Source: Leptospira sp. GIMC2001
Lineage (GTDB): Bacteria > Spirochaetota > Leptospiria > Leptospirales > Leptospiraceae
Direction of reading: 5' to 3'
DNA length: 64,000 nucleotides
Assembly (NCBI RefSeq): GCF_028462125.1
Contig: NZ_CP115468.1
Location: 1,649,997 to 1,713,996, forward strand
Shown here piece by piece: positions 18,361 to 28,046 of the stretch (position 1 is its first letter; every line of letters begins with the position of its first letter). The notes below the pieces were generated by a model. That model was given only the letters and a program-made list of their open reading frames with translations, made no database searches and had not been told where the DNA came from. The position numbers and the translations under genes are program-made.

Positions 18361-19479
18361 GTGTTTCAAATTGGAGTCGTTTTTGGTGGGAGATCAACGG
18401 AGCATGAGATATCTCTTCGATCTGGTAGTTTTATTTATAACAATATAGACCGTAGTCGGTTTCAAGTGAAGCCAATTCTTATTTCCAAAAATGGGGATTG
18501 GTTCTATCCAAATCATTGGAATGTTGAATGGAAAGTCCCAAGTGTGACCAATCCAGAGTTATATGCGGATGAAGTTTTGCGTGCATTTTGTAACCAAACC
18601 CAAGCGCAACCTTACAATTCTTGGACCGATCCTTCCTGCGGTGGATGCAAACTGATCGTTCTGGGATTGCATGGAGGAGAAGGAGAAGATGGACGTATCC
18701 AAGCCTTTTTGGAAACAACAGGAATTGCTTATACTGGTTCTGGTGTTCTTGCATCATCACTTGCAATGGATAAATTCAGATCCAATATCATTTTCGAAAG
18801 CCAAAACATTCCCGTTGCAAGATTTATTGATCTAACAAAGGATAGGTTTTTGTTTGAGTATGAAGCGTCACGTCCAGGTCACGCATGGGATCGGTTGTGC
18901 GCGAATATGGGAATGAACTTTCCGGTATTTTCTAAACCATCCACTGGAGGTTCTAGTGTAGGAACATTTCGTGCAAATGATGCAAAGGAATGGGAAGAAA
19001 AAATTCGAATCATTTTTGAGACCGAGAGACGTATGCTTGTTCAAGAAAATATCCAAGGTCGTGAAGTGAGTTGTGGGGTTATCGAAAAACCACTCCATGG
19101 TTTGTGGGAGCCTTTTGCCTTGCCGCCTACGGAGATTATTCCTAATTCGGAATTTTTTGACTATTCTGCTAAATACATTCCCGGTGGATCCAATGAAGTT
19201 ACTCCAGCAGATATGCCGCCTGAATGGATATCCAAAATTCAAGAATACAGTATGAGAGCGCACGAAATTCTCGGATGCGTTGGCTATTCTCGTACAGATT
19301 TTATAGTTACCGAGGATGGAACACCTTGGATTTTGGAAACGAATACTTTGCCTGGAATGACGGGAACTAGTTTGATTCCTCAACAAGCAGCTGCAGTTGG
19401 GATAGAGATGAAGCAGATATTTACTTGGTTGATTCGCCTCGGACTTGAAAGAAGACATATTCCATGGACAGAGGAATGA
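18361..19479 (+). CDS. ddl: D-alanine-D-alanine ligase
   Basis: Predicted protein of 372 residues from GTG 18361. It joins two D-alanines for peptidoglycan precursors. Motifs: GVVFGGRSTEHEISLRSG at the N-terminus, GLHGGEGEDGRIQAFLE, GSGVLASSLAMDK, FSKPSTGGSSVG, and the ATP-grasp end ILETNTLPGMTGTSLIPQQA. A TTG at 18358 is also in frame, but the GGAG at 18351-18354 is better spaced for GTG 18361. The N-terminal part has an insert of about 25 residues around the WFYPNHWNVEW segment. The 3' end overlaps the convergent symporter gene by 59 bp. Confidence 0.95.
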   Translation: MFQIGVVFGGRSTEHEISLRSGSFIYNNIDRSRFQVKPILISKNGDWFYPNHWNVEWKVPSVTNPELYADEVLRAFCNQTQAQPYNSWTDPSCGGCKLIVLGLHGGEGEDGRIQAFLETTGIAYTGSGVLASSLAMDKFRSNIIFESQNIPVARFIDLTKDRFLFEYEASRPGHAWDRLCANMGMNFPVFSKPSTGGSSVGTFRANDAKEWEEKIRIIFETERRMLVQENIQGREVSCGVIEKPLHGLWEPFALPPTEIIPNSEFFDYSAKYIPGGSNEVTPADMPPEWISKIQEYSMRAHEILGCVGYSRTDFIVTEDGTPWILETNTLPGMTGTSLIPQQAAAVGIEMKQIFTWLIRLGLERRHIPWTEE

Positions 19480-20806
19480 GGCTTGCTACAAATCCATAAA
19501 ACAGTGGTTCGATGGAAGTATCGAACCAGATTGCGAATAACCAAGAAGCCATTCCAAAGAATAGAGATAGGATAGCTGCTTTTTCTGTGGATTTTTTATA
19601 AAACAATCCGAAGACAAGTGGAGAAAACAAAGATACCAAGCTTAAGGCTGAGGATTCTTCGACTAACACGAAAATATCTTGTCTTCCAAGTGCAATAACG
19701 AGACCAACCATTGCAATGAATACGACTGAGAATCTCGAATACCGAAGAAGTTTTTTCTCGCCCCATGAATGATTGAGAGTTAAGTATTTCAATAAATTCT
19801 CAGAAAGAATGGAAGCTGGTGCAAGGATTGCTCCACTTGCAGTCGACATGATTGCTGAGAGCATCGCACCAAAGAACAAAACTTGAACGATTGGTGAGGT
19901 GAATGATTTTACCAAGCTGGGAATGATCATCTGAGAATTATTTTCTAAAACATCTGGCAATAAGATTCTACCGTATAAAGCAAGTAAGAGTGGGATCATA
20001 GCAATACTTAAGTAGAAAAACGAGGCAAGTAAGGATGAAATGATTGCTACTCTTTCTGATTTCGCGGACATTACTCGTTGAAATAAATCCTGCTGAGGAA
20101 TAGATCCAAGTCCAATCACCATCCATGCAGAAAGGTAATTGATATATTCCGTTGTTCCAGGCTCAGGCAAAAAGTTAAAGAATCCAATGGGTGTGAGATT
20201 GAATACTTCGCTTATAGAAATTTTTGCATTCATTTCATAAAGAGTCAGACATAGACCAAGGATGATCATAATAGTTTGCATGAAATCAGTAAGAGCAATG
20301 GACCACATCCCACCAAGATATGTGTAGAATATAACAATTCCTGAACCAAGTAAGATTCCCGTAACAATATCTATACCAGTTATAGAATTCAAAATGATTC
20401 CTAGCGCAACCATCTGAGCTGCAATCCAACCGAGATAAGATAAAACAAGGCAGATTCCTGAGATGATTTCCATTTTTTTGCCGTATTGAATTCGATAGAA
20501 ATCACCAAACGTGAGAATATTCATTCGATACAAAGGTTTGGCAAAAAAAACACCTAACAAAAATAAACACAATGCTGCTCCAAATGGCTCTTGGATAACG
20601 GCAGGAAATCCTTCCAATGCCATCTGAGACGATGCTCCAAGAATGGTCTCAGATCCAAACCAAGTTGCAAATAGTGCGGCTGTTGAAATATAAAGGGGAA
20701 GGGAACGTCCAGCTAAAATAAAATCTTTGGTGTTTTTGACTCTTGTGCTTGCATAGTATCCAATGGATATTGTTACTAATAGGTATATAACTACAAATGC
20801 AATCAT
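19421..20806 (-). CDS. Sodium:solute symporter family protein
   Basis: Predicted protein of 461 residues with about 12-13 hydrophobic helices, as in the SSS family. The N-terminal ASTRVKNTKDFILAGRSLP and ATWFGSETILGASS segments and the later YTYLGGMWSIALTDFMQ segment are typical of PutP-like Na+ symporters. The substrate (amino acid, sugar, carboxylate) cannot be told. The last 59 bp lie within the end of ddl on the opposite strand. It sits 85 bp after xseB, with an AT-rich hairpin between them. Confidence 0.9.
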   Translation of the reverse strand: MIAFVVIYLLVTISIGYYASTRVKNTKDFILAGRSLPLYISTAALFATWFGSETILGASSQMALEGFPAVIQEPFGAALCLFLLGVFFAKPLYRMNILTFGDFYRIQYGKKMEIISGICLVLSYLGWIAAQMVALGIILNSITGIDIVTGILLGSGIVIFYTYLGGMWSIALTDFMQTIMIILGLCLTLYEMNAKISISEVFNLTPIGFFNFLPEPGTTEYINYLSAWMVIGLGSIPQQDLFQRVMSAKSERVAIISSLLASFFYLSIAMIPLLLALYGRILLPDVLENNSQMIIPSLVKSFTSPIVQVLFFGAMLSAIMSTASGAILAPASILSENLLKYLTLNHSWGEKKLLRYSRFSVVFIAMVGLVIALGRQDIFVLVEESSALSLVSLFSPLVFGLFYKKSTEKAAILSLFFGMASWLFAIWFDTSIEPLFYGFVASLIPLSMEYVFFQVRGESTK

Positions 20807-20844
20807 GAGTTAGAATATTTTATAAATATCTTGAGATTGTAAAT

Positions 20845-20866
20845 ATTTACATTTTTGAATGTAAAT
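20845..20866. repeat. AT-rich inverted repeat between xseB and the symporter gene
   Basis: ATTTACAT (20845-20852) and ATGTAAAT (20859-20866) form a perfect 8-bp stem with a 6-base loop in the 85-bp gap. It could be a weak terminator for xseAB or an operator for the symporter gene. No T-run follows it on the minus strand. Confidence 0.35.
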
Positions 20867-20891
20867 TTAATCAAATATATTTTCAAATTTC

Positions 20892-21167
20892 TTAAAATAA
20901 CTCTTCTGTTTCTTCTGTGTCGGACTTTTTGGTTTTGCGAGTTGCGGTTTCTTTTTTTGCAGAACCATCAGGTGCCTTATTCAAGATTTCAATCCTAGTA
21001 TCAGCTTCTTTGAGTCTGTTCGTACAGATTTTTTTGAGTTCTACACCGCGCTCGTAGGCAAGGATCGAATCTTCTAACGATATCTGTCCTTTTTCCAATT
21101 TTTCTGCAATTTCTTCTAGTTCTTGAATTGCTTCTTCAAAACTCAAATCTTCGGTTTTATTTTTCAT
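20892..21167 (-). CDS. xseB: Exodeoxyribonuclease VII small subunit
   Basis: Predicted protein of 91 residues from ATG 21167. The segment SFEEAIQELEEIAEKLEKGQISLEDSILAYERG is the family signature; a Lys-rich tail follows. It forms exonuclease VII with XseA, which degrades single-stranded DNA. The frame is open to an ATG at 21185, but the start at 21167 matches the family length. The gene overlaps the end of xseA by 11 bp, indicating coupled translation. Confidence 0.93.
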   Translation of the reverse strand: MKNKTEDLSFEEAIQELEEIAEKLEKGQISLEDSILAYERGVELKKICTNRLKEADTRIEILNKAPDGSAKKETATRKTKKSDTEETEELF

Positions 21168-22437
21168 TGCTAATATTTTGAACATTGACTTCTAAGCTAC
21201 CTTTCGCTAAAATCAATTCCAATTTTTCTCCTATTTTTACTTCGTTTGAAGCTTTGATTACATTCTTTTTATGATTTCGTATAACACTGTATCCACGGCT
21301 CAGAGTAGAAAGTGGAGAGAAGTTCTCTAATCTTCCCGAAGCTAGATTCAATCGATTGCTTTTTCTTTCGAGGCTTTGTTCCCAGCGAAATGATATTCTC
21401 TCAAAGACTGACAATTTTTCTTTTTTCTGGGAGAGAAAATTCCGACCAATTAGATGGATTCTTGAAAGCACTTCATCCAAAGCGATATATCTTTCTTCAA
21501 TATAATGGCTCGGGTCAGTAAGGGATCTTTTATCAAGTGCTTTTCCCAAACGATCTCTAAGATATTGCAATCTATGCTTGAGAGCAAGAGTAAGCCTGCG
21601 ATCGGTTTCTTCTAGATATGCAAATATAGTCTCAACTTCAGGTATCGCGATTTTTGCTGCGGCCGTAGGTGTCGGTGCGCTTACGTCCGCTGCATAGTCG
21701 GTAAGAACTTTATCGATTTCATGTCCAACAGCTGAGATGATAGGAACTCGTGAATTGTAATAAGCCATAATAACTTTTTCGTCATTAAATGCCATTAAGT
21801 CTTCATAGCTTCCGCCACCACGTCCAGCGATGATCACATCAACTTCCCATTTTGGATTGTTCAAAAGTTCAATAGCTTCTGTTATTGAATTGGGTGCATC
21901 AACACCTTGAACTACACAAGGAGATACTAATATATTTATATTCGGATAATTCGTTCTTGCAATTCTTATAATATCCTCAATTGCAGCACCGGTTGGTGAA
22001 GTTGCAATTCCCAATGTTTTGGGGAGGCGTGGTAGTGGTCTTTTTCTGTTAGGATCAAATATTCCTTTCTCATACAATTGCTTTTTTAATTTTTCAACTT
22101 GTAAGTGGATATCACCTTGTCCAATTTCTTCAATTTTGAAAACATTGAGTGAATACTCACCTCTCGGTTCATAAACATTAACGCTTCCATAAGCCATTAC
22201 TTCCATTCCATTCTTTAATGGACGTCCGCTATAACTTTGTGTTCTTCCTTGAAAGAAAGTGCAGCGAAGATTACTTGTGCTATCTTTTAAAGAGAAATAA
22301 AAATGCCCAGATGGAGCAATATTGAAATTGGAAATTTCACCCTTTACCCAGATTGATTTAAAACTTGGATTGGAACTGAGTGCGTTGGATATGAGTTTAT
22401 TGAGTTCCGATACTGTTATCGGTCTATCATTGCTCAT
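21157..22437 (-). CDS. xseA: Exodeoxyribonuclease VII large subunit
   Basis: Predicted protein of 426 residues. It has an N-terminal OB fold (SELNKLISNALSSNPSFKSIWVKGEISNF), a catalytic core with GIATSPTGAAIEDI, IAGRGGGSYEDLMAFND and SAVGHEIDK, then a helical coiled-coil region that binds XseB. The closing LSRGYSVIRN strand is typical. It starts one base after the stop of the upstream permease gene, so the four genes from 24011 down to 20892 look like one operon. Confidence 0.96.
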   Translation of the reverse strand: MSNDRPITVSELNKLISNALSSNPSFKSIWVKGEISNFNIAPSGHFYFSLKDSTSNLRCTFFQGRTQSYSGRPLKNGMEVMAYGSVNVYEPRGEYSLNVFKIEEIGQGDIHLQVEKLKKQLYEKGIFDPNRKRPLPRLPKTLGIATSPTGAAIEDIIRIARTNYPNINILVSPCVVQGVDAPNSITEAIELLNNPKWEVDVIIAGRGGGSYEDLMAFNDEKVIMAYYNSRVPIISAVGHEIDKVLTDYAADVSAPTPTAAAKIAIPEVETIFAYLEETDRRLTLALKHRLQYLRDRLGKALDKRSLTDPSHYIEERYIALDEVLSRIHLIGRNFLSQKKEKLSVFERISFRWEQSLERKSNRLNLASGRLENFSPLSTLSRGYSVIRNHKKNVIKASNEVKIGEKLELILAKGSLEVNVQNISNEK

Positions 22438-22438
22438 T

Positions 22439-23563
22439 TCATTCGTCCTGAAAATTAAGGGCGTTTTCTCTGAATAATTTCCAGAAATCCCATAAGATAA
22501 TAATGATAGTCAGAGCAACTGGACCTATTATCACTCCAATCAATCCAAATTCTTTTAGTCCACCGATCAGAGATAGAAATATCAAAAATGGATGGATTTT
22601 CAATTTTCTATCCAAAAGTTTTGGTTTAACATAATTTTCTAATATTAGATATCCACTAAACGAGCCGACCATAAAGAATATCGCAAGAAGCCAATTCGCT
22701 TCGATAAAGCCTAAATACAATCCAATGGGAATCCAAATGATTCCAGTGCCAAGAACAGGAATCAATGAAAAGAAAGTTCCAATGCTTGCATACAAAAATG
22801 GGCTGGATATTCCAGAAATTAAAAGCATGATGTATAAAAAAGCACCTTGTACAAGTGAGACGAGTAAATTGCCCATCATTACAGTTTGTACGGCAGACTC
22901 AATCCTTCTGCCAATTTTATCTTCTAGTGCTTTGGGAAAAGGTAGAGATTGGAAAATCCATTTTTCAACGGTTTTTCCTTCCTTGTAAAAAAAGAATAAC
23001 AACAAAAATGAAAAAAATGCATTGAATATAAAACCAGTAGGAAGATCTAAGCTACCCAAAACGGATGTGGAGGAATTTCTAAGTATTCCATAGATGCTAT
23101 CCAGATTGAGGATGTCTATGTATTTACCAACGAATTCACGGTAGATGACTGGAATTTTGAGCCAGAAAAATTCACTATCCGTGATAAAATCTGTAATCGA
23201 ACTGAATCGAATCAGCGTATGAATAATTTTGTCTTCTGTAAATGAGAGGCGGATTTGATAAACCAAATAGACAGTTTCATTGATTAATGTACTTATAATA
23301 AAAATGCTTGGTAGTACAACCATTGTTAATAAAACCAAAACCATTATCCAAGGTGAAGCCCATTGCAGTTTTAAACCTAGCCATTCTTTGAGTCTTTTGT
23401 GGATTTTACGGGATGCAACATAGAAAATTCCTGCAATGATTGCTGACCATAGATAGGGTTTGAATACGAAATAAACCAAAAAGCAAGCTGTGATAAATAA
23501 AATTCCAAGTAAGACTGTAAGAAAAATTTGGTTTTTATTTTTTTTTAATAAGTTACTGTCCAA
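22439..23563 (-). CDS. AI-2E transporter (PerM/UPF0118) family membrane protein
   Basis: Predicted protein of 374 residues with about seven to eight membrane helices. Features include FLVYFVFKPYLWSAIIAGIFY near the N-terminus, the FFYKEGKTVEKWIFQSLPFP loop, the MGNLLVSLVQGAFLYIMLLI helix, and LIPVLGTGIIWIPIGLYL. Family members export autoinducer-2-like molecules or act as Na+/H+ antiporters; the substrate here is unknown. It lies between a small exported protein gene (4-bp gap) and xseA (1-bp gap). Confidence 0.9.
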   Translation of the reverse strand: MDSNLLKKNKNQIFLTVLLGILFITACFLVYFVFKPYLWSAIIAGIFYVASRKIHKRLKEWLGLKLQWASPWIMVLVLLTMVVLPSIFIISTLINETVYLVYQIRLSFTEDKIIHTLIRFSSITDFITDSEFFWLKIPVIYREFVGKYIDILNLDSIYGILRNSSTSVLGSLDLPTGFIFNAFFSFLLLFFFYKEGKTVEKWIFQSLPFPKALEDKIGRRIESAVQTVMMGNLLVSLVQGAFLYIMLLISGISSPFLYASIGTFFSLIPVLGTGIIWIPIGLYLGFIEANWLLAIFFMVGSFSGYLILENYVKPKLLDRKLKIHPFLIFLSLIGGLKEFGLIGVIIGPVALTIIIILWDFWKLFRENALNFQDE

Positions 23564-23567
23564 TGGT

Positions 23568-24011
23568 TTAATAGTTACTATTTTTTTTGAAATAAATTTT
23601 TACAATACTTCCGTTACTTCCATCATCTCGTATAACAATGGTCAAAACCTTTCTTGAAAATCCTTCCGCTAGTAGCAGAGTACGGTTCTCATTGTTCTCA
23701 GACTGAAGTAATCTCCATTCTCTTCCTTGGAAATTTTTTAGATAGAAATCTTCCACTTCCTTTCTTGATTTAGAATTTTTGAAAATAAGAACGGCTTCTA
23801 TACTTGAAAAAAAACTACTGCGTAAGTCTGTCGACATAAGCAATTCAGATTCTTCTAAAACAAGGTATGCGGGTATTGCTGGAGGGTTCTTTTCTGGGTT
23901 TGCAATTGCAGTTAACTTACCAAGAGAAAATACTTCTTGTTCTTGTGCCGCCCATATATGAACTGCAAAGAAGGTTAAGAAAATGAATAATGTTTTTTTG
24001 TTAAGCACCAT
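23568..24011 (-). CDS. Small exported protein of unknown function
   Basis: Predicted protein of 147 residues. A clear signal peptide, KKTLFIFLTFFAVHIWA, ends at AAQ. The mature ~125 residues are mixed alpha/beta with a VEDFYLKNFQGREW segment and a C-terminal strand VLTIVIRDDG. This resembles small periplasmic domains that bind other proteins, but I recognise no family. It is the first gene of the permease-xseAB string. Confidence 0.7.
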   Translation of the reverse strand: MVLNKKTLFIFLTFFAVHIWAAQEQEVFSLGKLTAIANPEKNPPAIPAYLVLEESELLMSTDLRSSFFSSIEAVLIFKNSKSRKEVEDFYLKNFQGREWRLLQSENNENRTLLLAEGFSRKVLTIVIRDDGSNGSIVKIYFKKNSNY

Positions 24012-24074
24012 TTCAGTGAATCGAAAACTTTGCTTGGTGACAAATCTTTTTTTAATCGAAGGATGACTTAAACT

Positions 24075-24716
24075 ATGGATTGGGCAGAGTATTTAGATCA
24101 GATTTTAGCTTGGATCACCGTTCAAAATAAGATATTCATTTGGATTTTCTTTTTTCTCTCCAATTTAATGGAGAATGTTTTCCCACCTTGGCCAGGCGAT
24201 ACAGTTACAGTTTTTGGCGGCTTTTTTGTTGCTCATGGTGAAGAATACCCATCTCAATTTGGAATGATTGGCCTAATTTCCAGTACCCTTCTTGGAAACC
24301 TAGCGGGCGGCTATATCATGTATAGATTTGGACATCGTTTCTTACAATGGGTACGCAATAAAAACTTTCCTTTCAAAGAGGAACTCTATAGCGAAGAGAA
24401 AATTGAATCTACCTTCGATTGGTTCCGGAGAAATTCGATTCTTGTTGTTTTGATTTCAAGATTCTCAGCGGGGATTCGATTTTTTGTATCGATTGTTGCG
24501 GGAATGGTTCATATGAATCCAATCTTATTCTTCAGTCTATTTACCGTCGGCGTTTCTGTCTGGTGTGGGTTATTGATTGGTGGTGGTTATTCCTTAGGAA
24601 GAAACTGGGAACAGGTGCTGAATATTTTGGCAATGTACAATAAGTTCATATTTGGTTTGATTATCCTTGGAATTCTAATCTGGACATTTAATCATTTTAC
24701 AAAAAAACAGACTTGA
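24075..24716 (+). CDS. DedA family membrane protein
   Basis: Predicted protein of 213 residues. DedA features are ENVFPPWPGDTVTVFGGFFVAHG, a LLGNLAGGYIMYRFGHRF helix, the ISRFSAGIRFFVSIVAGM segment and two C-terminal helices. It differs clearly in sequence from the DedA at 9718-10332, so the two are not a recent duplication. An AAGGA site lies about 11 bases before the ATG. It is divergent from the exported-protein gene at 24011. Confidence 0.9.
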   Translation: MDWAEYLDQILAWITVQNKIFIWIFFFLSNLMENVFPPWPGDTVTVFGGFFVAHGEEYPSQFGMIGLISSTLLGNLAGGYIMYRFGHRFLQWVRNKNFPFKEELYSEEKIESTFDWFRRNSILVVLISRFSAGIRFFVSIVAGMVHMNPILFFSLFTVGVSVWCGLLIGGGYSLGRNWEQVLNILAMYNKFIFGLIILGILIWTFNHFTKKQT

Positions 24717-24849
24717 CTGAGTCCAGAAAATTATTATTCTATTTCTATCTTTCTTGGGTTGGAAACAGATTGATATTGAAATTGGATTCAAGCATTTGAA
24801 CTATGTCTCGGTATTTTGATTTTACAGGATTATAACTTAAGCTACAACT

Positions 24850-27800
24850 ATGCACTACACACATTTTAATTTTTTTGCAATTGGTTCCATCATCGGCGCA
24901 ATATTTTCATATTATATTGCTATACTATTTTTAGTTTTAAAAGATAAATCCAAAGCAACTTTCCATCTTGGTTTTTCCAATTTTTGGTTAGCCCTTTTTC
25001 ACACGGGATATGCTTGGGGCTTTATTGCAGAAGGTCCAGGTTCTGTGTATCATAAATATTTAGTTATACCAGGGGCAATGTTTGGAGCCTTGGAATTTTC
25101 TAGATTTTTTATAGCCTATCAGATAAAAGACTCTAAGAAATTAGACAAAATTGTAGCTTCTATTTTGTATACGATTGCGATTGGGATTTCAATCTATTAT
25201 GTTTTTATAAGCTTTGATGCTATTCGTCTCTATTTTCCATCTGCACATTACTTCGATTTTAAATTACATGCTTTTAATAAATTCTACTCGATTGTAGTGA
25301 TGGTGTATTTTATAGTTTTTGCTTTTTTTGGAATTCGTAATTATCGAAAAGTAGAGAAACAATATCGATTCACAACCTTAGTTATCCTAGCTTCTATTTT
25401 ATTTATCACAATTCTTCCCGGAATACTGAATGCTTTGTCTCGTGATGGAGCGATTAGTCGAGAGATCTATATCATCGTTGTTGACTTATCGGTCGTTATT
25501 GGGTTATTTTGTTTATCCGTCGTTTATATTAATAATACAGAAGACAAAACCACAATCATGTCTCGGATTACGGGAATCACCATGGCAACCTTTCTTCTTG
25601 TTCTCCAGATGGTAAGCTATTTTGCAATTTCCGACAAAGAGAAAACTTATGACATGCAAAAATACAACCAAGCCAAGCTTGCATTAGTTGATAAAGTTTA
25701 TCCAGATGACATGAAATATATATTTGTCTATGATATTAAAGATGGTGCAAATTCTTATCTTTATAAAAATTCAAATGAATTGCCTGATTATAAAAAAAGC
25801 AAAAATGAAATATTGAATACGTTTTTGTGGAGTCGAATTGCAACTATTCAGTCAAGAGACCCTGAGATTTTCCAGGCAGAGACCAAAGCAATATTGGAAA
25901 ATTCCCATCCTGGATTTTCCGGATACAAGGCTTTAGTCTTGGATTATTTGGATAGAAATAAAGACAATGGAAACCAGCTGAATGCATCCGAACTATTGAG
26001 TTATTTTGATTCATTGAATCGAAAGATCACATACAATAAAAATAAATTGGGTGCTCTAAATGAGTCAGAACTTGCTTCTTGGATTGAAAAAAATAGGAAT
26101 TCAGACAACTGGCTCGGAGTCTTTGTAACGGGAATCGTAACGAATCATGAGATAACCGATATAGCTAGTTTAACTGGTTTTTTTGCACCTTTTCAAGTTC
26201 CAGAATCGAGAAGGTATAGAGGAGATTTCGAATCAGGCAGAAAGGATCTTGAACCTGAGAAATACGTTAGCTTTCTTATTCCTTCCATTGCAAAAAACAT
26301 AATCTATGAAGTGGGTTTTTCCTATGATGCTTATATGCGTTATATCGATAGTCTTGCTAGAATACTAGTTTATATCATTGTAGGAACGATCATTCTTGTC
26401 GGAGTTGGTTTTAGATTTTTCTTTTCAGGTGCATTGGTCAATCCGATCAATGATGTGGTTGAAGGACTTAAGTCTGTGAATTCGGGAGATCTAACAGTTC
26501 GACTCAAAGTAAAAGTGGAAGATGAGATCGGATTTATGGCTAGATCATTCAATAAAATGGTTCGTTCTATCCAAGCTGCAAGAAAAAAATTAGAAGAATA
26601 TGCACAAGACCTTGAGCACAAAGTTGAAGAACGAACAAAAGAACTTAAGCTCACATTAAATGAAGTTCAAAATTTAAAAACACAACAGGATGGTGATTAC
26701 TTTCTTACTTCTTTATTGATTAAGCCATTGAGTTCGAATCATGTAACGTCTGATAATGTTAGAGTTGAATTTTTCATAAAACAGAAAAAGCAATTTGCAT
26801 TTAGAAAATACCAAGAAGAAATCGGTGGAGATATCAATATTGCATCTTCAATTCGATTGCGCGGTAGAAAGTTTTCAGCATTTCTCAATGCGGATGCGAT
26901 GGGTAAATCAATGCAAGGAGCAGGTGGAGCTCTAGTAATAGGGTCAGTTTTTGAATCCATCGTGGAGAGAACAAAGGTTTCTCGTGAAGCACAAAATTAT
27001 TTCCCAGAACGCTGGCTTAAGAACACATTCATAGAATTGCATAAAGTGTTTGAGAGTTTTAACGGATCCATGTTGATCTCTCTCGTTATGGGTTTGGTCG
27101 ATGATTCGACAGGAATTGTTTATTATATCAATGCAGAGCATCCTTTTACAATATTGTTTAGAGATGGAAAAGCTGAGTTTATAGAACAAGAATTTTTGTA
27201 TAGAAAACTTGGAACCGCAGGAGTTAGCGGTGTTATTTCTATTCGAACATTTCATATGCAACCAGGCGATTCTTTGATCGCTGGATCTGATGGTCGAGAT
27301 GATATTATTTTGGAAACCCATGATGATGGAACTCGAGTAATCAATGAAGATGAGACATTGTTCTTAAGAATATTAGAAAAATCCAATGGAGATCTAAATC
27401 AATCCTTTGAGAACTTACTTGAGATTGGACCATTGTCTGACGATATTTCCCTTCTCAAAATCACGTATGATCCAGTTAATTCAAAAGACTCATCTATGAT
27501 TTCTCTTGATGCAAAAAAATCCTACTCAAGAGGCAAGGTTGCTTGGCAGAACAATCAACTTGGGCAGGCAATCGATGAATTGGAGAGAGCTCTTGATTTG
27601 TCAGATCGAGAACCAGCGATTCTAAAAAAACTTGGTCTCATGTATCTAAAAGCTAGGAATTATACAAGATCCAAGGATGTTCTTTTGGAATATATAGATA
27701 GAGAGCCGCAAGATACGGAATCCATTTTTATGGCTTCTTATTCCGCGAGAAAAACTGGAGATTATGGAATTGCTGTAGACTTGGGCGAGAGAGTAAGACT

Positions 27801-27972
27801 CAGGATGCCACATTATGGCGAGAATCTATTAAACCTTGCTAAATCACATATTCTACTCAAAAACATGGACAGAGCGTACGGTTTGCTGGAAGAAGCGAGC
27901 TTAAGTTTACCAGAACATCCAGGAATTCGTAAAATGTTACTTTTTACTAAAAAAAGAGTTTCGAGTACATAA
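24850..27972 (+). CDS. Membrane-bound SpoIIE-type PP2C phosphatase with HAMP and TPR domains
   Basis: Predicted protein of 1040 residues. Residues 1-265 hold about seven to eight membrane helices, like 7TM sensor modules. Residues 266-500 form a large extracytoplasmic region, followed by a helix near 507-530. A HAMP domain lies at about 530-582, a coiled coil to 610, a SpoIIE/PP2C phosphatase at about 615-880 (acidic DAMGKSMQGAGGAL, then LIAGSDGRDD), and TPR-like repeats from about 883 to the end. Such proteins dephosphorylate anti-sigma-factor antagonists in partner-switching pathways, turning an outside signal into a change in transcription. No STAS partner is next to it. Confidence 0.9.
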   Translation: MHYTHFNFFAIGSIIGAIFSYYIAILFLVLKDKSKATFHLGFSNFWLALFHTGYAWGFIAEGPGSVYHKYLVIPGAMFGALEFSRFFIAYQIKDSKKLDKIVASILYTIAIGISIYYVFISFDAIRLYFPSAHYFDFKLHAFNKFYSIVVMVYFIVFAFFGIRNYRKVEKQYRFTTLVILASILFITILPGILNALSRDGAISREIYIIVVDLSVVIGLFCLSVVYINNTEDKTTIMSRITGITMATFLLVLQMVSYFAISDKEKTYDMQKYNQAKLALVDKVYPDDMKYIFVYDIKDGANSYLYKNSNELPDYKKSKNEILNTFLWSRIATIQSRDPEIFQAETKAILENSHPGFSGYKALVLDYLDRNKDNGNQLNASELLSYFDSLNRKITYNKNKLGALNESELASWIEKNRNSDNWLGVFVTGIVTNHEITDIASLTGFFAPFQVPESRRYRGDFESGRKDLEPEKYVSFLIPSIAKNIIYEVGFSYDAYMRYIDSLARILVYIIVGTIILVGVGFRFFFSGALVNPINDVVEGLKSVNSGDLTVRLKVKVEDEIGFMARSFNKMVRSIQAARKKLEEYAQDLEHKVEERTKELKLTLNEVQNLKTQQDGDYFLTSLLIKPLSSNHVTSDNVRVEFFIKQKKQFAFRKYQEEIGGDINIASSIRLRGRKFSAFLNADAMGKSMQGAGGALVIGSVFESIVERTKVSREAQNYFPERWLKNTFIELHKVFESFNGSMLISLVMGLVDDSTGIVYYINAEHPFTILFRDGKAEFIEQEFLYRKLGTAGVSGVISIRTFHMQPGDSLIAGSDGRDDIILETHDDGTRVINEDETLFLRILEKSNGDLNQSFENLLEIGPLSDDISLLKITYDPVNSKDSSMISLDAKKSYSRGKVAWQNNQLGQAIDELERALDLSDREPAILKKLGLMYLKARNYTRSKDVLLEYIDREPQDTESIFMASYSARKTGDYGIAVDLGERVRLRMPHYGENLLNLAKSHILLKNMDRAYGLLEEASLSLPEHPGIRKMLLFTKKRVSST

Positions 27973-28046
27973 TTTTTTGACTTAAATTTCAGAACCTTCC
28001 GATTTAAGAAGAAGAGGTTTTCTTGCTTATCTCGGAGGGTTTTAAA

